Under the pieces are notes generated by a model that searched no databases, was not told where the DNA came from, and saw nothing but the letters and a program-made list of their open reading frames with translations. Made by a program: the position numbers and the translations under genes. From the NCBI RefSeq assembly GCF_009928685.1, contig NZ_WWEO01000044.1, positions 806,001-870,000 on the forward strand: a stretch of DNA of 64,000 nucleotides. The letters run 5' to 3'. Positions 34,376 to 41,840 of the stretch are shown one piece after another (positions within the stretch are counted from its first letter, which is position 1; each line of letters begins with the position of its first letter). Origin of the DNA: Mucilaginibacter agri (GTDB lineage: Bacteria; Bacteroidota; Bacteroidia; Sphingobacteriales; Sphingobacteriaceae).

Positions 34376-35815
34376 TTAAAGAGTGATCGGATTTCCAAGA
34401 TAATAATCAATTACCTTACTTCTGAATATTAGTTCGTAACGCGCCGCAATCATGTCAAACTGCGATTTGTTAAGGTTAGTTAACGATGTATTGTAGTCCA
34501 AAGAGTTTACTAAACCTACATTGTAACGCTGTTGAGTAACGTTATAAGCATCTTTATTTGCCTGGTAAGTTTGTAATGCCGATTGGTATTTCTTATCTGC
34601 CGCCTGTACATCTAATACAGCCTGGCTTATGGTTTTTGTAAGTGTATTCTTAGCCAGTTGCGTTGCAAGCTCTGCATTTTGATAACTTAACTTAGCCTTA
34701 CGTACAGTAGTACGGCTCTGAAACCTGTTAAAGATCGGGATTTGCAGATTAAGCCCGACTGATCCGTTGTAGTGATCGCCAAATTGGCTTGCAAAAGGAT
34801 ATGAAGTTGCAATAATCGGCGATGTTATGGTCGTAAAAACCGGCGTATTTGTTCCCTGCACCACCCCTATTTGCTGAGTTATGCTTTGCCCGCCTATTAC
34901 GTTCTGCGATATACTTGAATAGTTGGATCCGATACCACCAAATAATGAAATGGTTGGATAATAATTACCCTTAGCTACTTTAATCTGTTGCAGGTAAATA
35001 CTTTGCTGGCTTTCGGCCAATTTGATATCCGGATTTATTTTAAGCGCAGTACCGATTACATAGTTAGCGTCATATGCAGATTTAACATCGGTTATTTTGC
35101 TGATATCAGGCCTATCGATTTCTATAGCTGTAGTTGGATCCATTTCCATATACTGCTTCAAAGTAAGTACAGCGAGGTCTAATTGGTTTTGAGCGGTTGT
35201 TATATTTAGTTCGGCAGTTGATACCTGTGCCTTAGCTTGCGATACATCAGCAAGGGTAGAGTTTCCTACTTTAAGGCTTTTATCTGCACGATCTGCAGTC
35301 AATTGAGCAATTGCTATTTGTTGCTTGGCTGCGGTTACCAGATCCTGGTTGTTTAACACAGATAAATAAGTTGTTATCACATTCAACACCAAATCGTTCT
35401 TTATTTTGGCGGTGTTGTTTTTATCAGCATCCAGTGTAAGTTTATTGGCAACTATCTGGTTATGCAATTGTCCACCCTGGAATAACGTAAGCGAAGCCTG
35501 CGCCTGCCCGTTTACATAGTAAAAAGTTTGATTAGAATATGCATAAGATGCCTGGTTAACACTACGACCAAAGTTATATGAGCCCTGTCCATTGGCACTT
35601 AAGCTGGGCAATAAATTATTCTTTGCCTGTTTATAATCTTCGGTAGCAAGTGCTTCGGTAAATTGCGATTGCTTGATTTGCAGGTTGCGGTCGAGCGCGT
35701 ATTGAACTGCTTTCTCGAGCGTTATTTTCTCTTGTGCCTTTACAGCCGTGCTCGAAAGCAATAGCAGCACAAAAGCAGCTGGTTTTAAATTTTTTAAAGT
35801 AAACAGGTGTCTCAT
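34376..35815 (-). CDS. TolC-family outer-membrane efflux protein
   Basis: I choose the ATG at 35815, which gives a signal peptide (AAFVLLLLSSTAVKAQ); a GTG eight codons upstream is possible. The 479-residue protein has two repeats of a TolC/OEP domain, each beginning with a long helix such as KAVQYALDRNLQIKQSQFTE and ending in Gln/Asn-rich helices. It forms the outer-membrane channel of a tripartite efflux pump. The adaptor gene follows 23 bp later. The two genes form an operon that ends at a terminator. Confidence 0.94.
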   Translation of the reverse strand: MRHLFTLKNLKPAAFVLLLLSSTAVKAQEKITLEKAVQYALDRNLQIKQSQFTEALATEDYKQAKNNLLPSLSANGQGSYNFGRSVNQASYAYSNQTFYYVNGQAQASLTLFQGGQLHNQIVANKLTLDADKNNTAKIKNDLVLNVITTYLSVLNNQDLVTAAKQQIAIAQLTADRADKSLKVGNSTLADVSQAKAQVSTAELNITTAQNQLDLAVLTLKQYMEMDPTTAIEIDRPDISKITDVKSAYDANYVIGTALKINPDIKLAESQQSIYLQQIKVAKGNYYPTISLFGGIGSNYSSISQNVIGGQSITQQIGVVQGTNTPVFTTITSPIIATSYPFASQFGDHYNGSVGLNLQIPIFNRFQSRTTVRKAKLSYQNAELATQLAKNTLTKTISQAVLDVQAADKKYQSALQTYQANKDAYNVTQQRYNVGLVNSLDYNTSLTNLNKSQFDMIAARYELIFRSKVIDYYLGNPITL

Positions 35816-35905
35816 AATGTTGTATTTACAATTTTGCACAAGTGCTTACATTGTATCCCCGAATTTAATTTATTAAAGGTGGAACTAATTTAATTTAATT
35901 TGTAA

Positions 35906-36526
35906 ATGTACCTGGTAAAAACACCCTGGCTGCTTAAGCAATTTTATTCCGACTTGCTGTGGAATGCTGATCGTGATAAGCGAATCATTTATTTGACGTT
36001 TGACGACGGTCCCATACCTGTTGTTACACCCTTTGTACTAAAAATTTTAAAACAGTACCAAGCCAAGGCCACCTTCTTTTGTATTGGCGATAATATACGC
36101 AAACATCCGGATGTATTTGAACAGGTAAAACAAGATGGGCACGCTATCGGCAATCACACTTTTCACCACCTTAAAGGATGGAAAACTGATGATAAAACCT
36201 ATGTTAAAGATATGCAGGATTGCCAGGAGTTAACCCGATCTCAATTATTTCGACCACCTTACGGGCGTATTAAAAAATCGCAGACAAAAAGGCTTAAATC
36301 ACTTTACCCCAATCTTAATATTATAATGTGGGACGTTTTAAGCGGCGATTTTGACATAAACCTATCTCCCGAAAATTGCCTGAAGAACGTAATTAAGCAC
36401 ACGGAGAGTGGCTCTATTGTGGTATTTCATGATAGTTTGAAAGCTTTTGACAGGTTGAAATATACATTGCCTAAAGCTTTAGAGCATTGGGCCAAGGAGG
36501 GGTATACGTTTAAATCACTATTTTAA
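35906..36526 (+). CDS. Polysaccharide deacetylase (NodB-type)
   Basis: The 206-residue protein is a NodB-homology domain with the metal-binding and catalytic motifs TFDDGP (motif 1), NHTFHH (motif 2) and RPPYGR (motif 3). The later motif is MWDVLSGDFD. It should remove acetyl groups from N-acetylglucosamine polymers such as peptidoglycan or chitin-like sugars. No signal peptide or helix is clear, so its location is uncertain. It is transcribed away from TolC. Its stop TAA overlaps the ATG of the next gene (TAATG), so the two are coupled. Confidence 0.9.
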   Translation: MYLVKTPWLLKQFYSDLLWNADRDKRIIYLTFDDGPIPVVTPFVLKILKQYQAKATFFCIGDNIRKHPDVFEQVKQDGHAIGNHTFHHLKGWKTDDKTYVKDMQDCQELTRSQLFRPPYGRIKKSQTKRLKSLYPNLNIIMWDVLSGDFDINLSPENCLKNVIKHTESGSIVVFHDSLKAFDRLKYTLPKALEHWAKEGYTFKSLF

Positions 36527-36891
36527 TGAAGAATATAGACATTGTAAAAAAAGGAGATTGGATTTTTACCTGCGTTATGACTCCTTTGCAGTTCAGTCAT
36601 TTTGAGACACGTAATCCAAATGATTATGATCAGGAATACCTTAATTCCTTAGATAGCGAAGCATATAGCAACTTTCTAAATGACAGTTTTGAAACCACTG
36701 ATGGTAGTAGTCATTCTTTCAAAAATTGTGGATGTAAGGTAATTAGCGAAGCTTATGCTAAATGGTTTATACAAAACAACATTCATCTTATGTTTGACAA
36801 ATACGAAAATTACGACAATAAATGGGATCTATATACTTATGATGTAAGACAGGCTTCAATGGCTGCTGGGCTACCATTTGAAGGACTTTGA
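36526..36891 (+). CDS. Hypothetical protein coupled to the polysaccharide deacetylase
   Basis: This 121-residue soluble protein starts at the TAATG overlap with the deacetylase gene. It is acidic and rich in Asn, Asp, Tyr and Phe, with a CGC motif in the middle (SFKNCGCKVISEAYAKWF). No family is recognised, and no signal peptide is seen. The AT content is higher than in the flanking genes, which may mean later acquisition. The overlap suggests shared translation with the deacetylase but not necessarily a shared function. Confidence 0.6.
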   Translation: MKNIDIVKKGDWIFTCVMTPLQFSHFETRNPNDYDQEYLNSLDSEAYSNFLNDSFETTDGSSHSFKNCGCKVISEAYAKWFIQNNIHLMFDKYENYDNKWDLYTYDVRQASMAAGLPFEGL

Positions 36892-37039
36892 TTATAGTCA
36901 TACAATTTCTGCACTTTGGTTGCCTTTAACAGCCGGAGATAAATCTGATCCGGAACTACCTCAAAAAAACATATAATTAATTAAGTCTCTGTACTATATA
37001 TTGTATATGGTTTTTGTAACTTTACTGATAGCCTCCTAA

Positions 37040-37273
37040 ATGAAAACAATTAAAGTAGATATCTTGCAAGAAGAAGCCCTTAACTTATTAAGGGACCTGG
37101 AAGCCTTGAAGGTAATCCGCCTGCTCGATGTTGACCCGAAAGAAGAGGCATCTACTGAGATTAAATCGGCCAAAGGCAAAACTTTTGTCGCCCGATCACA
37201 CGAAGAGATTGAACAGCGTTTGCGCGACCTGCGCAACGAATGGGATTCATTAGAGATCAGTTCATTTTCCTAA
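37040..37273 (+). CDS. Small soluble protein, possibly antitoxin-like
   Basis: The 77-residue charged protein begins MKTIKVDILQEEALNLLRDL and ends with a helical DLRNEWDSLEISSFS. Such short proteins with an N-terminal beta-strand and a helical tail are common as antitoxin-like genes in Bacteroidota and cyanobacteria. No toxin partner is visible next to it, so the function stays open. It is transcribed toward map, 118 bp upstream of it. Confidence 0.55.
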   Translation: MKTIKVDILQEEALNLLRDLEALKVIRLLDVDPKEEASTEIKSAKGKTFVARSHEEIEQRLRDLRNEWDSLEISSFS

Positions 37274-37360
37274 AACTTAATTAATTCCCTCTAAAGTAAT
37301 TTTACTGCCATCGCAATGCCACAGGGTTACTGTTAACTGGCTTCCCCGCACATTATTAGG

Positions 37361-37368
37361 TATATTTG
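37361..37368 (+). promoter_or_regulatory. -7 promoter element of map
   Basis: TATATTTG is a perfect TAnnTTTG element 22 bp before the ATG at 37391. The -33 region has no clear TTG at the right distance. Confidence 0.6.
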
Positions 37369-37390
37369 CAAATAACATTTAAATACTACT

Positions 37391-38152
37391 ATGTCAATTA
37401 ATTCAGAGGCAGAGCTTTTAGGCATGCAAAATATAAGCGAAGTTGTTGCTAAAGTACTTAAGGCTATGCGCGAGCATTGTAAGCCTGGTATGAGCGCCAA
37501 AGAGCTCGATGATTTTGGAGGTGCCATGATGGAAGAAATGGGCGCCAAATCGGCTCCTAAACTTACTTACGATTTCCCTGGCTATACTTGTATTTGCGTA
37601 AACAACGAAGTGGCCCATGGTATCCCTTCTGCAGATAAAATATTTCAGGAAGGCGACCTTATTAATATAGATGTATCCGCCGAACTTAACGGCTTCTGGG
37701 CCGACAACGGTGGCTCGTTTGTTTTAGGTGAAGACATAAACAATCATCAGCCACTGGTTGAGGCATCGCGCGAGATATTGCAAGCAGCGCTAAGCCAGAT
37801 TAAAGGTGGTGTTAAAATATCCGACATCGGCTTACTGATAGAAAAGCAAGCGGCTAAACGCGGTTTTAAAGTAATCAAGAATCTGGCGGGCCACGGCGTA
37901 GGCCGCAGCCTTCACGAAGAACCACACGAAATATTAAACTATTGCGATCGGGACAATAAAACCCGTTTCCGCAAAAACTCGGTTGTTGCTATCGAAACCT
38001 TTATTGCCACTCACTCTACCTTCGCCAACGAAGGCGCAGACAAATGGACATTAACTGGCAACAAAGGGGGCTTTGTGGCACAGCATGAGCATACCATATT
38101 GGTTACCGATGGCGCGCCTGTGATACTGACCAAGAGCAACGGGATTTATTAA
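37391..38152 (+). CDS. map: Methionine aminopeptidase, type I
   Basis: Map removes the initiator methionine from new proteins. The 253-residue protein has the five metal ligands of the family: Asp in INIDVSAELNG, Asp in FWADNGGSFV, His in GHGVGRSLHEEPH, Glu in VAIETFI and Glu in QHEHTILV. The substrate-site His lies in NNEVAHGIPS. No zinc-finger extension is present. It is a single gene with its own -7 element and is followed by a GANTC-heptad inverted repeat. Confidence 0.95.
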   Translation: MSINSEAELLGMQNISEVVAKVLKAMREHCKPGMSAKELDDFGGAMMEEMGAKSAPKLTYDFPGYTCICVNNEVAHGIPSADKIFQEGDLINIDVSAELNGFWADNGGSFVLGEDINNHQPLVEASREILQAALSQIKGGVKISDIGLLIEKQAAKRGFKVIKNLAGHGVGRSLHEEPHEILNYCDRDNKTRFRKNSVVAIETFIATHSTFANEGADKWTLTGNKGGFVAQHEHTILVTDGAPVILTKSNGIY

Positions 38153-38154
38153 AG

Positions 38155-38281
38155 AAAGAGTCAAGAATCGAGAATCAGGAGTCGAGAATTTCTGTCCTGA
38201 TTCTTGCTTGTTGGTTTCCAGTTCTGTCAGAACTCAGGATTATATTTTGTCTTGATTCCTGACTCTCGATTCTTGACTCCA
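38155..38281. repeat. Intergenic inverted repeat with GANTC heptads (copy 5)
   Basis: The left arm begins GAGTCAAGAATCGAGAATC at 38158 and the right arm ends CTCGATTCTTGACTCC at 38280. The arms are reverse complements at about 27 of 30 positions. GANTC repeats every 7 bp in both. The left arm matches the copy at 19544-19575 at most positions. Confidence 0.72.
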
Positions 38282-38420
38282 TTATTTAGAATTTATCCAA
38301 ATAACATTTGCCTAAAGCTAGGTTACTATTTGGGTGTTAAATTTTGTACATTCGCCGCGTTAGGCCTGTTAAAGGGTTTACACATCGGATTTTACATTTC
38401 ACTTAAAAAATCAAATACAA

Positions 38421-40685
38421 ATGGCTTTTGATTTAGACATGATCAAAAAGGTTTACGATCGTTACAGCACGCGTATTGACGCTGCCCGTAAAGCGACCGG
38501 TAAATCATTGACCCTTACAGAGAAAATTTTATACGCTCACTTATCAGAAGGTGATGCTAAGGCTGCATTTGCACGTGGTGTTGACTACGTTGACTTTGCA
38601 CCAGACCGTGTGGCTATGCAAGATGCTACTGCACAAATGGCCTTGTTGCAATTTATGCAAGCTGGCCGTCCGCAAGTGGCAGTACCTTCTACCGTACATT
38701 GCGATCACCTGATTCAGGCTAAAATTGGCGCAGATCAGGATCTTTCTACTGCAAAAGATATAAACAAAGAAGTTTACGATTTCTTATCGTCTGTTTCTGA
38801 TAAATATGGTATCGGTTTCTGGAAACCAGGCGCTGGTATCATTCACCAGGTAGTGTTAGAGAACTACGCTTTCCCGGGTGGTATGATGATTGGTACCGAC
38901 TCACACACACCTAACGCAGGTGGTTTGGGTATGGTTGCCATTGGTGTTGGTGGTGCTGATGCCTGCGACGTTATGGCCGGCTTACCTTGGGAGCTAAAAT
39001 TCCCTAAACTTATTGGTGTACACTTAACAGGTAAACTTTCTGGCTGGACTTCTGCAAAAGACGTAATCCTTAAAGTTGCTGGTATCCTTACCGTAAAAGG
39101 TGGTACAGGTGCAATTGTTGAATACTTCGGCGAAGGTGCCCGTTCATTATCTGCAACTGGTAAAGGTACAATCTGTAACATGGGCGCCGAGATTGGTGCT
39201 ACTACCTCTATCTTCGGTTACGACGAAAAAGCAGAAGATTACCTGCGTGGTACTAAACGTGGCGAAATTGCTGATGCAGCTAATGCTATTAAAGAACACT
39301 TAACAGGTGATGCCGATGTTTACGCTAATCCAGAGCAATACTTTGACCAGGTAATTGAAATTAACCTGAGCGAATTAGAGCCACACGTAAACGGTCCGTT
39401 CACTCCGGATTTGGCTTGGCCTATCTCTAAATTTGCTACCGCTGTTAAAGAAAACGGCTGGCCTGTAAAATTAGAAGTTGGCTTGATTGGTTCTTGTACC
39501 AACTCATCTTACGAGGATATTACCCGTGCAGCATCTATCGCTCAACAGGCTATCGATAAAAACTTAAAAGCTAAAGCAGAGTACACCGTAACCCCTGGTT
39601 CTGAATTGGTACGTTACACTGTAGAGCGCGACGGTTACTTAAATACTTTCGAGCAAATTGGTGGTGTTGTATTAGCCAATGCCTGCGGTCCATGTATCGG
39701 TCAGTGGTCACGTCATACTGATGATCCAACCCGCAAAAACTCCATCATCACTTCGTTTAACCGTAACTTCGCTAAACGCCAGGATGGTAACCCTAACACG
39801 CATGCTTTCGTAGCATCTCCGGAGATTGTTACTGTGTTTGCTATTGTGGGCGACTTAAGCTTTAACCCGTTGACTGACTCTGTTACCAACGAAGCTGGTG
39901 AGCAAGTAAAATTTGACGAACCGGTTGGTATTGAAATGCCGATTAAAGGTTATGCGGTTGAAGATGCAGGTTACCAGGCACCGGCAGAAGATGGCAGCGC
40001 TGTAGAAGTTAAGGTTGATCCAAAATCTTCTCGTTTACAATTGCTTGAGCCGTTTGCAGCATGGGAAGGTACAGACATTACCGGCTTAAAACTTTTGATT
40101 AAAGCTAAAGGTAAATGTACTACTGACCATATCTCTATGGCTGGCCCATGGTTGAAATTCCGTGGTCACTTAGATAACATTTCAAACAACATGTTGATCG
40201 GTGCGATCAACTACTTTAATAACAGCCCTGATTCGGTTAAAAACGAATTAACCGGCGAATACGGTCCGGTACCGGCTACCCAACGCGATTACAAAGCACA
40301 CGGTATCGGTTCAATCGTAGTAGGCGACGAAAACTATGGCGAAGGTTCATCACGTGAGCACGCAGCTATGGAACCACGTCACTTAGGGGTTCGTGCTATC
40401 CTGGTAAAATCATTTGCCCGTATTCACGAAACCAACCTTAAAAAACAAGGTATGTTGGGTATCACCTTTGCAGATACTGCAGATTATGATAAAATCCTTG
40501 AGGACGATACAATCGATATCGTTGGCTTAACTGAATTTGCTCCGGGCAAACAGTTAACTGTAGTATTACATCACAAAGATGGCTCAACAGAATCATTCCC
40601 TGTTAACCATACTTACAACGCTCAGCAAATTGAGTGGTTTAAAGCCGGTGGTGCATTAAATATCATCCGCAAACAAATGCAATAA
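38421..40685 (+). CDS. acnA: Aconitate hydratase
   Basis: Aconitase interconverts citrate and isocitrate in the TCA cycle using a 4Fe-4S cluster. The 754-residue protein has the mitochondrial-type aconitase layout. The cluster cysteines are in GSCTNSSYED and ANACGPCIGQW. Other landmarks are CDHLIQAK, SDSHTPNAGGLG and the C-terminal swivel domain YGEGSSREHAAMEPRHLG. It is a single gene with a strong terminator 22 bp after the stop. The promoter is not clear; TACATTCG at 38346 is one base off the -7 consensus. Confidence 0.95.
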   Translation: MAFDLDMIKKVYDRYSTRIDAARKATGKSLTLTEKILYAHLSEGDAKAAFARGVDYVDFAPDRVAMQDATAQMALLQFMQAGRPQVAVPSTVHCDHLIQAKIGADQDLSTAKDINKEVYDFLSSVSDKYGIGFWKPGAGIIHQVVLENYAFPGGMMIGTDSHTPNAGGLGMVAIGVGGADACDVMAGLPWELKFPKLIGVHLTGKLSGWTSAKDVILKVAGILTVKGGTGAIVEYFGEGARSLSATGKGTICNMGAEIGATTSIFGYDEKAEDYLRGTKRGEIADAANAIKEHLTGDADVYANPEQYFDQVIEINLSELEPHVNGPFTPDLAWPISKFATAVKENGWPVKLEVGLIGSCTNSSYEDITRAASIAQQAIDKNLKAKAEYTVTPGSELVRYTVERDGYLNTFEQIGGVVLANACGPCIGQWSRHTDDPTRKNSIITSFNRNFAKRQDGNPNTHAFVASPEIVTVFAIVGDLSFNPLTDSVTNEAGEQVKFDEPVGIEMPIKGYAVEDAGYQAPAEDGSAVEVKVDPKSSRLQLLEPFAAWEGTDITGLKLLIKAKGKCTTDHISMAGPWLKFRGHLDNISNNMLIGAINYFNNSPDSVKNELTGEYGPVPATQRDYKAHGIGSIVVGDENYGEGSSREHAAMEPRHLGVRAILVKSFARIHETNLKKQGMLGITFADTADYDKILEDDTIDIVGLTEFAPGKQLTVVLHHKDGSTESFPVNHTYNAQQIEWFKAGGALNIIRKQMQ

Positions 40686-40707
40686 TTAACTTAGGTTAGT
40701 GAATATG

Positions 40708-40737
40708 AAAAAGGGACGCAATGAGCGTCCCTTTTTT
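40708..40737 (+). terminator. Intrinsic terminator of the aconitase gene
   Basis: AAAAAGGGACGC (40708-40719) and GCGTCCCTTTTT (40725-40736) form a stem with loop AATGA, followed by T. It can work on both strands. Confidence 0.88.
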
Positions 40738-40762
40738 GGTTTAATAACTTCCCTCTCCGCCT

Positions 40763-40860
40763 CGTCATGCTGAACTTGTTTCAGCATCCCACAGGACAAG
40801 TTGGCGACTTTCATGATGCAGGCTTAACACGTGGGTTCCCGAAACAAGTTCGGGATGACG
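40763..40860. repeat. Dispersed-type palindromic repeat, about 98 bp
   Basis: The left part CGTCATGCTGAACTTGTTTC (from 40763) and the right part CCCGAAACAAGTTCGGGATG (from 40838) are related inverted sequences; each also folds on itself (GCTGAA/TTCAGC and CCCGAA/TTCGGG). This 'GTCATnnnGAACTTGTTTC' type is scattered in Sphingobacteriaceae. The region 40738-41089 otherwise holds only hairpins and no ORF. Confidence 0.65.
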
Positions 40861-40935
40861 TGTTATGAATCAGCCCCCGGTTTCAAAGGTTTAAACATCT
40901 TTGGGAAACGCAACAAATTCCCCATTTCCACAGCT

Positions 40936-40962
40936 AATTCCCCAATTTTTAATTGGGGAATT
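40936..40962. repeat. Perfect 12-bp hairpin upstream of the micropeptide array
   Basis: AATTCCCCAATT (40936-40947) and AATTGGGGAATT (40951-40962) form a perfect stem with a TTT loop. No T-tract follows on either strand, so it is not a typical terminator. A second stem-like pair (AGCCTT/AAGGCGCT) lies at 40979-41008. Confidence 0.6.
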
Positions 40963-41089
40963 ATTCCATACTCCTAAAAAAAGCCTTAAAACTCACTTCA
41001 AGGCGCTTTTCACAGTTTTTCTCACATCGGTACACGTTTTGCCTTAACCTATACATCAATCGTTAATTAAAACTTTAAAACATAAAATC

Positions 41090-41182
41090 ATGAACAACTC
41101 AATCATCATCGCAGGTATCATCGCTCAGGCAGCTCCTTTATTCTTAGTAGTAAAAACTATCGCTAACAAATTCAATAGCTAA
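41090..41182 (+). CDS. Micropeptide 1 of a tandem array (30 residues, hydrophobic)
   Basis: The ORF starts ATG (41090) and stops at 41182. The product has a short polar start (MNNS), a hydrophobic segment with a central AAPL, and a polar end with two Lys (VVKTIANKFNS). It has 19 identities in 30 with micropeptides 2 and 3. A TTTTG at 41037-41041 followed 20 bp later by an AT-rich stretch could be its promoter. By shape it is like Fst/Ldr toxins, PSM-like peptides or leaderless bacteriocins. The function is unknown. Confidence 0.72.
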   Translation: MNNSIIIAGIIAQAAPLFLVVKTIANKFNS

Positions 41183-41237
41183 GCATTAAACCTTTTCAAT
41201 TTTCAACCACTCTATATATCATAAAACAACAGAAATC

Positions 41238-41330
41238 ATGAATACTACAATCGTTATCGCCGGAATCATTGCTCAAGCAGCACCTTTAGTTTTAATTGCT
41301 AAAATCATTGCTTCAAGAGTTAATAACTAA
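41238..41330 (+). CDS. Micropeptide 2 of a tandem array (30 residues, hydrophobic)
   Basis: This ORF encodes the motif AAPLVLIAKIIASRVNN after a hydrophobic start (IVIAGIIAQ). The product is predicted to be one membrane helix of about 20 residues with Lys22 and Arg27 near the C-terminal end. The context AAATCATG around the start is the same as in ORFs 1 and 3. It is identical in protein sequence to ORF 3 although seven codons differ at the DNA level. It lies 55 bp after ORF 1. Confidence 0.78.
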   Translation: MNTTIVIAGIIAQAAPLVLIAKIIASRVNN

Positions 41331-41369
41331 TCAGATCAACAAATTTTTCAACCTATAAAATCTAAAATC

Positions 41370-41462
41370 ATGAACACCACAATCGTTATCGCCGGAATCA
41401 TTGCTCAAGCAGCTCCCTTAGTTTTAATAGCTAAAATCATCGCTTCAAGAGTTAACAACTAA
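41370..41462 (+). CDS. Micropeptide 3 of a tandem array (identical to micropeptide 2)
   Basis: The start is the ATG at 41370, 39 bp after the stop of ORF 2. All seven nucleotide differences from ORF 2 are in third codon positions and silent, which is strong evidence that the peptide is made and matters. The start context is again AAATCATG. The peptide has a central Pro in the hydrophobic segment and a basic C-terminal third. Confidence 0.8.
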   Translation: MNTTIVIAGIIAQAAPLVLIAKIIASRVNN

Positions 41463-41496
41463 TCAGATTATAATTCACAACTATAAACCTACAACC

Positions 41497-41583
41497 GTGA
41501 CTAACCCAATCATCATCGCCAGCATAGCAGCTCCACTATACTTCGTTATAAAGAGCATTGCAGTAACTATCAACAATAAATAA
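41497..41583 (+). CDS. Micropeptide 4 of a tandem array (28 residues, GTG start)
   Basis: The ORF begins with GTG at 41497 and encodes TNPIIIASIAAPLYFVIKSI followed by AVTINNK. It keeps the hydrophobic core, the AAPL motif and the Lys eight residues after the Ala-Ala pair, but lacks three residues before AAPL. It lies 34 bp after ORF 3 and is the most diverged copy. The weaker start codon may lower its expression. A perfect 13-bp hairpin follows 22 bp after the stop. Confidence 0.65.
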   Translation: MTNPIIIASIAAPLYFVIKSIAVTINNK

Positions 41584-41605
41584 TATGAAACAAAAGCAGA
41601 GAATG

Positions 41606-41648
41606 GAGAATTGATAAGCTCCTCTACTCAGATCACTTATCAATTCTC
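41606..41648. terminator. Perfect 13-bp hairpin after the micropeptide array
   Basis: GAGAATTGATAAG (41606-41618) and CTTATCAATTCTC (41636-41648) are exact reverse complements with a 17-nt loop. The tail TACTATATATTCC is only partly T-rich, so it may end or stabilise the transcript of the array rather than be a classic terminator. Confidence 0.55.
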
Positions 41649-41714
41649 TACTATATATTCCCTGCCGAATCAGGAAAGATCATCCTGAAACAATAACATC
41701 AACCCCGCGGCTAA

Positions 41715-41796
41715 TTATTCAGCCAAACGCTCCTTCAAAAACTTCCCGGTATACGAATCCGGGTGATTCACTAAATCTTCGGGCAAATCTTCAAAT
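41715..41796 (-). pseudogene. Duplicated 3' end of uvrA (26 codons)
   Basis: On the minus strand this stretch encodes FEDLPEDLVNHPDSYTGKFL followed by KERLAE and a stop, matching the last 26 codons of the intact uvrA (42431-45250) except for one residue (Asp for Gly). The two DNA copies differ at 5 of 82 positions, four of them silent. They are direct repeats 716 bp apart. The copy has no start codon and is a remnant. Confidence 0.88.
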
Positions 41797-41840
41797 TTCG
41801 TTCGCTAAATATTTAATACCTTGTATCAAATTCATGGTAT

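Noticed and set aside
38155..38281. CRISPR-like array
   Set aside because: The repeats are 7-bp units in inverted arms, without spacers or 25-40 bp direct repeats; there are no cas genes.
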